From Piscinibacter sp. (lineage in GTDB: Bacteria > Pseudomonadota > Gammaproteobacteria > Burkholderiales > Burkholderiaceae_C), in assembly GCA_017983795.1 (NCBI GenBank), contig JAGOAS010000029.1, forward strand, positions 1-47,223: a stretch of DNA of 47,223 nt, in the 5' to 3' direction. This document shows, piece after piece, positions 42,734-47,223 of this stretch (position 1 is its first letter; every line of letters starts with the position of its first letter). Position numbers and translations under genes: made by a program. Under the pieces are notes generated by a model that was not told the DNA's origin, ran no database searches, and worked only from the letters and a program-made list of their open reading frames with translations.

Positions 42734-43993
42734 TCAAGCCTTTTGCCACGCGGCAGCGAAGAATCCGTCGGTGCCGTGGCGTTGCGGCCAGAGCCGCAGG
42801 AAGCCCTCGCGCACCAGTTCGGCGCCACCAGCGACATGCGCAGCGGCCAGCAACTCGTCCACCGGCAGCGGGCGGAAAGCATCCTTGTGCGCCTCGCCGA
42901 AAGCCTGGGCGATGGCCTCGTTCTCCTCGCGCAGCAGGCTGCAGGTGGCGTAGACCAGCCGCCCGCCCGGCTTCACCAGGCGCGCCGCGCTGGCCAGGAT
43001 GGCCGTCTGCTTGGCGCGCAGTTCCTCGATTGCTTGCGGCGTCTGACGCCACTTCAGATCGGGGTTGCGGCGCAGCGTGCCCAGGCCGGAGCATGGCGCA
43101 TCGACCAGCACGCGATCGATCTTGCCGGCCAGGCGCTTGATGCGCTCGTCGCGCTCGTGGGCGATCTGCACCGGGTAGACGTTGGACAACCCGCTGCGCG
43201 CCAGCCGCGGCTTGAGCGCCGCCAGGCGATGGCCGGACGTGTCGAAGGCGTAGAGCCGGCCGGTGTTGCGCATCGCCGCGCCCAGCGCCAGCGTCTTGCC
43301 GCCGGCGCCGGCGCAGAAGTCCGCCACCATCTCGCCGCGCTTGGCGTCGAGGAGCAGCGCGAGCAGCTGGCTGCCCTCGTCCTGCACCTCGACCTCGCCG
43401 CGCGTGAACACCTCGAGCTTGTGCAGCGCCGGCTTGCCGGGGATGCGCAGGCCGAGCGGCGAGTAAGGCGTGGGCTCGGCCTCGATGCCGGCCGCGGCCA
43501 AGGCGGCTTTCACGTCCTCGCGCTTGGCCTTGAAGGTGTTGACACGCAGATCCAGCGGCGCGCTCGCGCTCATCGCCTCGACGAAGGGCCAGAACTGCTC
43601 GCCCAGCTCGCGCTGCAGCGCTTCGGCCAGCCAGTCGGGCAGGTTGTGGCGCAGCTTCTCGGGCAGGGCCGAACGATCCACCGCCTTCACCTGCACGAGC
43701 CAGTGCTGCTCGGTCTCGGACAAGGCCGCGCGCAGGAAGCCTTCGTTGCCCTGCCAGCCGAGGATGGCCAGGCGCCGCTCCATCTCGCCCTTGCCCGATT
43801 GCGCGAGGTGCTGGAACAACAGCCGCTGGCGCAGCACGGTGTAGGTGGTTTCGGCCAGCGTGTGGCGCTCGCGGCTGCCCAGCGCCTTGTGCTGGCGGAA
43901 GAAGTCCGACACCACGCCGTCGGCCGGGTGCTTGAACTGCAGCACGCGGTGCAGCAGTTCGGTGGCGAGTTCGAGCAGGGCGTTGGGGTGCAT
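42734..43993 (-). CDS. rsmB: RsmB/NOP family 16S rRNA m5C methyltransferase
   Basis: A 419-residue SAM-dependent RNA cytosine-C5 methyltransferase. The catalytic domain has the SAM loop DFCAGAGGKTLAL, the active-site Cys in DAPCSGLGTLRRNPDLKW and the second Cys in ATCSLLREENE. An N-terminal helical region (about 1-150) replaces a typical NusB-like domain and is only partly recognisable, so the exact target (C967 for RsmB) is inferred. Start ATG 43993 overlaps the purN stop by a single base. Confidence 0.88.
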   Translation of the reverse strand: MHPNALLELATELLHRVLQFKHPADGVVSDFFRQHKALGSRERHTLAETTYTVLRQRLLFQHLAQSGKGEMERRLAILGWQGNEGFLRAALSETEQHWLVQVKAVDRSALPEKLRHNLPDWLAEALQRELGEQFWPFVEAMSASAPLDLRVNTFKAKREDVKAALAAAGIEAEPTPYSPLGLRIPGKPALHKLEVFTRGEVEVQDEGSQLLALLLDAKRGEMVADFCAGAGGKTLALGAAMRNTGRLYAFDTSGHRLAALKPRLARSGLSNVYPVQIAHERDERIKRLAGKIDRVLVDAPCSGLGTLRRNPDLKWRQTPQAIEELRAKQTAILASAARLVKPGGRLVYATCSLLREENEAIAQAFGEAHKDAFRPLPVDELLAAAHVAGGAELVREGFLRLWPQRHGTDGFFAAAWQKA

Positions 43994-44622
43994 CAGGCGA
44001 GCAACAGTTGCGGTTCGCCGCGCACGTGGCGCACGGCCGAGCCTTCGACGCGCAGCAGGTCGTCGACGAACCAGCGCACGGCACGCGGATAAAGCACGTG
44101 CTCGCGCGCCAGCACGCGCGCGGCGAGCGTCTCCTCGCTGTCGCCGGGCAGCACCGGCACCACGGCCTGCGCGATGATGGGCCCGTGGTCGAGGTCGGCG
44201 GTGACGAAGTGCACCGTCGCGCCGGCGGCCTTGCAACCGGCTTCGAGCGCACGCCGGTGCGTGTGCAGGCCCGTGAAGGCGGGCAGCAGCGAGGGGTGCA
44301 CGTTCAGCAAACGCCCGGCGTAGTGCGACACGAAACCCGGCGTGAGGATGCGCATGAAGCCGGCGAGCACCAGCAGGTCGGGCGCGAAGGCGTCGATCGT
44401 GCGCTGCAGCTCGGCGTCGAAGCTCTCGCGCGAGGCGTGGCCGCGGTGGTCGACCACGGCCGTGGCGATGCCGCGCGCACGCGCGAAGGCCAGGCCCGCG
44501 GCGTCGGGCTGGTTGCTGACCACCGCCGCGATGCGCGCGTTCCACCCCTCGGTGGCGCAGGCCTGCACGATGGACTCCATGTTGGAGCCGCGTCCCGAGA
44601 TCAGGACGACGATGTTCTTCAT
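43993..44622 (-). CDS. purN: Phosphoribosylglycinamide formyltransferase PurN
   Basis: A 209-residue folate-dependent enzyme of purine synthesis. It begins [14 protein letters not shown]. The catalytic Asn and His lie in [14 protein letters not shown], and the Asp in [10 protein letters not shown]. Length is near the E. coli enzyme (212). It lies between trpS and rsmB, with 4- and 1-base overlaps, so the three genes are probably one transcript. Confidence 0.97.
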   Translation of the reverse strand: MKNIVVLISGRGSNMESIVQACATEGWNARIAAVVSNQPDAAGLAFARARGIATAVVDHRGHASRESFDAELQRTIDAFAPDLLVLAGFMRILTPGFVSHYAGRLLNVHPSLLPAFTGLHTHRRALEAGCKAAGATVHFVTADLDHGPIIAQAVVPVLPGDSEETLAARVLAREHVLYPRAVRWFVDDLLRVEGSAVRHVRGEPQLLLA

Positions 44623-45932
44623 TCCTCGGCCGCGAGCGCGATCAGCGTGTCGAGTGCTGCCACCACGTCGGCCTCGTCGACGCCTTCGGCTCGCGCCGCA
44701 GGCACTGCAGCGAGCGCCGCACCGCCCTCGCGCTTGAGGCGCGCCACCGACTGGCCGGCCTCCTTGCCGCTGGCGAACCCCTCGCTCTGCAGCAGCAGGC
44801 GGCCGTCGCCGGCGAGCAGCTTGAAGTAGAAGCGCCCATCGGCCTCGCGGTACTGCTTGAACTCGGGCGGCTTCGCCTTGGCCGCCACCGGCTTCACGGT
44901 CGACGCCGACAGCGCCGCCGTCATGCGCCGAAGGCCTACTGCCTCGCGCAGCTGCACGAGAAACGGCGCCGCGATGGCGCGCGCCTTGCGGGCGCCTTCC
45001 ATCAGCGCTTCCTCGATGCGCGCCGGGTGCGCGATCAGTTGCTCGTAGCGCGAGCGCATCGGTGCGATGTCCTGCTCGAGCCGCTCGTAGACGCGCTGCT
45101 TGGCCTCGCCCCAGCCGAGGCCGGCCTTCAGGTCGGCGCGGAACTGCTCACGCTCGGGCGCATTGGCGAAGGCCTCGTAGAGCGTCACCAGGTGCGCGCT
45201 GTCCGGATCCTTGGGCTCGCCGGGCAGCTTCGAGTCGGTCACCACGCGCGCCAGCGCCGCCTGCAGGCCGCGGGCGCCGCCTTCGAAGAGCGGAATCGTG
45301 TTGTCGTAGCTCTTGGACATCTTGCGGCCGTCCAGCCCCGGCAGCGTCGCCACCTGTTCGTCGACCACGACTTCCGGCAGCACGAAGTGCTCGCGCCCGT
45401 TGCCGAACAGGTGGTTGAAGCGCGCCGCGATGTCGCGCGCCATCTCGAGGTGCTGCACCTGGTCGCGGCCCACCGGCACCTGGTGCGCGTTGAACATCAG
45501 GATGTCGGCCGCCATCAGGATCGGGTAGCTGAACAGCCCCATCGTGACGCCGGCGTCGATGTCCTCGCCCGCCTCCTGGTTGGCGTCGGCCGCGGCCTTG
45601 TAGGCATGCGCGCGGTTCATCAGGCCCTTGGGCGTGACGCAGGTGAGCAGCCAGGTCAGCTCGGGGATCTCGGGGATGTCGCTCTGGCGGTAGAAGAACA
45701 CGCGCTCGGTGTCCAGCCCGGCGGCGAGCCAGGTGGCCGCGATCTCCAGCCGCGAACGCTCGATGCGCGCCGGCTCGTCGCACTTGATGAGGGCGTGGTA
45801 GTCGGCGAGGAAGAAGAAGCTCTCCACGCCCGGCTGGCGGCTGGCGGCGATGGCCGGGCGGATGGCGCCGACGTAGTTGCCCAGGTGCGGCGTGCCGGTG
45901 GTGGTGATGCCGGTGAGGACTCGGGTGGTCAT
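44619..45932 (-). CDS. trpS: Tryptophanyl-tRNA synthetase with C-terminal YegP-like domain
   Basis: A 437-residue class I synthetase that charges tRNA-Trp. The HIGH-like motif is TGTPHLGN (12-19) and the KMSKS loop is at 204-208; [18 protein letters not shown] is typical of TrpS. The catalytic body ends near residue 338 (E. coli TrpS is 334). The remainder carries a linker and a segment (357-402: [17 protein letters not shown], then [11 protein letters not shown]) that resembles the DUF1508/YegP fold, then a short acidic helix. The role of the added domain is unknown. ATG 45932 is chosen by the conserved MTTRVLTGI start. Confidence 0.95.
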   Translation of the reverse strand: MTTRVLTGITTTGTPHLGNYVGAIRPAIAASRQPGVESFFFLADYHALIKCDEPARIERSRLEIAATWLAAGLDTERVFFYRQSDIPEIPELTWLLTCVTPKGLMNRAHAYKAAADANQEAGEDIDAGVTMGLFSYPILMAADILMFNAHQVPVGRDQVQHLEMARDIAARFNHLFGNGREHFVLPEVVVDEQVATLPGLDGRKMSKSYDNTIPLFEGGARGLQAALARVVTDSKLPGEPKDPDSAHLVTLYEAFANAPEREQFRADLKAGLGWGEAKQRVYERLEQDIAPMRSRYEQLIAHPARIEEALMEGARKARAIAAPFLVQLREAVGLRRMTAALSASTVKPVAAKAKPPEFKQYREADGRFYFKLLAGDGRLLLQSEGFASGKEAGQSVARLKREGGAALAAVPAARAEGVDEADVVAALDTLIALAAEE

Positions 45933-45947
45933 GGCGGAAGAAGACGT

Positions 45948-45977
45948 TTCGCCCGGCGGGCGAAGCCGCGTATTGTC
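45948..45977 (-). promoter_or_regulatory. trpS leader: candidate -10 and 7-bp hairpin
   Basis: GACAAT (45977-45972, minus strand) is a possible -10 element. TTCGCCC-GCC-GGGCGAA (45964-45948) follows, ending 15 bases before the ATG. It might instead be the end structure of ridA. Confidence 0.35.
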
Positions 45978-46006
45978 GCCGCTGCCGACGGCGCGGCCCG
46001 CGCCGA

Positions 46007-46354
46007 TCAGATCGCCGCCGTCACCACGATCTCGATCTTCCACGCCGGCTTCGCCAGCCGCGCCTGCACGGTGGCGCGCGGCGGCGCGTTGCCGGGGGCG
46101 ACCCAGGCGTCCCACACCGCGTTCATGCCGTCGAAATCGGCCATGTCGGCGAGGTAGATCTGCGCCATCAGGATGCGCGTGCGGCCGCTGCCGGCTTCGG
46201 CGAGCAGCTTGTCGACCATGGCCAGCACCTGGGCGGTCTGGCCGCGGATGTCCTGCGTGGCGTCGTCGGGCACCTGGCCGGCGAGGTAGACGGTGCCGTT
46301 GTGCACGGCCATCTCCGAGAGCCGATCGCCGACATGGAAGCGCTGCAGGCTCAT
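46007..46354 (-). CDS. RidA family enamine/imine deaminase
   Basis: A 115-residue protein of the YjgF/YER057c/UK114 fold. The signature Arg lies in [10 protein letters not shown] and the conserved Glu in KIEIVVTA. Members with these residues hydrolyse reactive 2-aminoacrylate. The start ATG overlaps the plsY stop by 4 bases. RidA is shorter than E. coli's (128) in its N-terminal strand. Confidence 0.85.
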   Translation of the reverse strand: MSLQRFHVGDRLSEMAVHNGTVYLAGQVPDDATQDIRGQTAQVLAMVDKLLAEAGSGRTRILMAQIYLADMADFDGMNAVWDAWVAPGNAPPRATVQARLAKPAWKIEIVVTAAI

Positions 46355-47019
46355 CGCTTCGCTCCGTGGTGGTGGTGGTGATGCCCGCCCGGGGCCGCGG
46401 GCTTGGGCGCCGTCTTCTGCCCGAGCTTGCTCTCGGTGCCCTTGAGCAGCTTCTGGATGTTGGCGCTGTGGCGCCAGATCAGCAGCAGGCCCATCACCGC
46501 CACCGCACCGGCGATCGGCCCGCCGCCCCAGATCAGCAGTTGGTAGAACGGCGCGAACAGCGCCGACACGATGGCCGCCAGCGACGAGTAGCGGAAGAAG
46601 GCGGCGATGATGATCCAGGTCAGCAGCGTCGCCGCGCCCAGCCAGGGGTTCAGCGCCAGGATCACGCCAGCCGCGGTGGCCACGCCCTTGCCGCCCTGGA
46701 ACTTGAAGAATACCGGCCAGAGGTGGCCGAGGAAAGCCGCCAGCCCGACCAGCGCCGCCCTGCCTTCGCCCAGGCCCCAGGGCGCGCCGAACAGCGTCAC
46801 CAGCAGCACCGGCACGTAGCCCTTGAGCGCGTCGAACAGCAGCGTCAGGATCGCCGCCGCCTTGTTGCCCGAGCGCAGCACGTTGGTCGCGCCGGGGTTG
46901 CCCGAGCCATAGCTGCGCGGATCGGACAGACCCATCAGCCGGCTGATGATCACGGCGAAGGACAGCGAGCCGACGAGGTAGCCGCCGAGAGCGGCCAGAA
47001 GCGGAAGCAGACCCTGCAT
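46351..47019 (-). CDS. plsY: Glycerol-3-phosphate acyltransferase PlsY, with natural His6 tail
   Basis: A 222-residue membrane enzyme with five helices. It transfers acyl from acyl-phosphate to glycerol-3-phosphate in phospholipid synthesis. Motif 1 is [18 protein letters not shown], motif 2 is [18 protein letters not shown], and motif 3 is [14 protein letters not shown]. Six consecutive His (213-218, bases 46366-46383) lie in the C-terminal tail [12 protein letters not shown], following a Lys/Pro linker. ATG 47019 is chosen because the first helix starts directly after it. Confidence 0.95.
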   Translation of the reverse strand: MQGLLPLLAALGGYLVGSLSFAVIISRLMGLSDPRSYGSGNPGATNVLRSGNKAAAILTLLFDALKGYVPVLLVTLFGAPWGLGEGRAALVGLAAFLGHLWPVFFKFQGGKGVATAAGVILALNPWLGAATLLTWIIIAAFFRYSSLAAIVSALFAPFYQLLIWGGGPIAGAVAVMGLLLIWRHSANIQKLLKGTESKLGQKTAPKPAAPGGHHHHHHGAKR

Positions 47020-47133
47020 GGAGCCCTGGAGTGGAAGCTGGGGGCCGCCATTCTGCACCCGCGCATCCAGCGTCGGCCCCGGGGCGAGCCCCAAGCGTCA
47101 GAACCTGTGAACGAAACCGGCTGCTGACCCGTT

Positions 47134-47152
47134 TGGCACTGCATGAGTGCCA
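47134..47152. repeat. Inverted repeat over the right-edge start codon
   Basis: TGGCACT and AGTGCCA form a perfect 7-bp dyad with a 5-base centre that contains the ATG of the possible edge gene. It is also 115 bases upstream of plsY on the opposite side. The tandem CACAAGC repeats at 47151-47164 follow. Confidence 0.5.
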
Positions 47153-47223
47153 CAAGCCACAAGCCGGGGGATGAACGGGACCAAGCGGGCCTGTTCGGCG
47201 AGAGGGAACTGCCGCTCGGGGCG
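47143..47223 (+). CDS. Possible start of a plus-strand gene, cut by the window edge
   Basis: Twenty-seven open codons beginning MSATSHKPGDERDQAG run off the end of the window. The codons end mostly in G or C, as in real genes of this genome. There is no strong ribosome site, and the ATG lies within the dyad TGGCACT-N5-AGTGCCA. I cannot name a family. Confidence 0.35.
   Translation, partial: MSATSHKPGDERDQAGLFGERELPLGA

Noticed and set aside
47134-47152. Sigma-54-like element (TGGCAC) near the right edge
   Set aside because: Neither strand has the GC at the required -12 spacing after TGGCAC; the sequence is better explained as a symmetric dyad.

Overview
The window is GC-rich (about 70% in most lines I counted) chromosomal DNA. 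Gene order and protein features point to a betaproteobacterium of the order Burkholderiales, probably in the Rubrivivax/Leptothrix/Comamonas part of the order. The signs are a complete division and cell-wall (dcw) cluster without murB, a HypT-like LysR regulator next to a glutamate/aspartate ABC operon, and a TrpS with a C-terminal YegP-like extension. I see no insertion sequence, prophage, integrase, CRISPR array, tRNA or rRNA. The content is mostly core genome.

Layout. 1-3.4 kb: a membrane-anchored degenerate protein kinase (pseudokinase) convergent with a phosphofructokinase, then a YqiA-type esterase. 3.2-4.6 kb: two related small membrane proteins behind lpxC. 4.7-21.9 kb: the dcw cluster on the minus strand, transcribed mraZ-rsmH-ftsL-ftsI-murE-murF-mraY-murD-ftsW-murG-murC-ddl-ftsQ-ftsA-ftsZ. 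Most of its junctions are 1-11 base start/stop overlaps, and it starts from a promoter with 10-bp-phased MraZ boxes. 22.1-25.4 kb: an NnrU-like membrane protein, a secreted alpha carbonic anhydrase, a Bcr/CflA-type exporter and the RNase P RNA gene. 25.4-27.2 kb: a NYN-LOTUS protein overlapping pyrC. 27.2-31.3 kb: gltIJKL transport genes with an intercistronic terminator and a HypT-like regulator. 31.4-38.9 kb: an MFS carrier, a small secreted protein, an Atm1-type ABC exporter, a YciA-type thioesterase, a YgiQ radical SAM protein and an orphan lipoprotein. 39-42.6 kb: a Crp/Fnr regulator divergent from trxB, then rpmB-rpmG and a fatty-acid desaturase. 42.7-47.2 kb: plsY-ridA-trpS-purN-rsmB on the minus strand, and the first codons of a possible plus-strand gene at the right edge.

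How it fits together. The dcw block makes UDP-MurNAc-pentapeptide (MurC, D, E, F, Ddl), converts it to lipid II (MraY, MurG) and supplies the septal synthase pair FtsW-FtsI, the FtsQ and FtsL scaffold proteins and the FtsA-FtsZ ring. LpxC directly downstream commits precursor to lipid A. The rest is mostly nucleotide synthesis, translation and lipid genes.

I found no obviously new multi-gene system. The best leads are the pseudokinase with all three catalytic signatures replaced, the small-membrane-protein pair behind lpxC, a MurG lacking the HEQN motif, a codon-anomalous segment inside rsmH, the NYN-LOTUS gene joined to pyrC and rnpB, the Crp-like regulator whose promoter holds a perfect palindrome between -35 and -10 and whose cAMP contacts are replaced, and a perfect dyad at the desaturase promoter. 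Coordinates, motifs and overlaps were read by eye. Family assignments come from recognised motifs without any database search.
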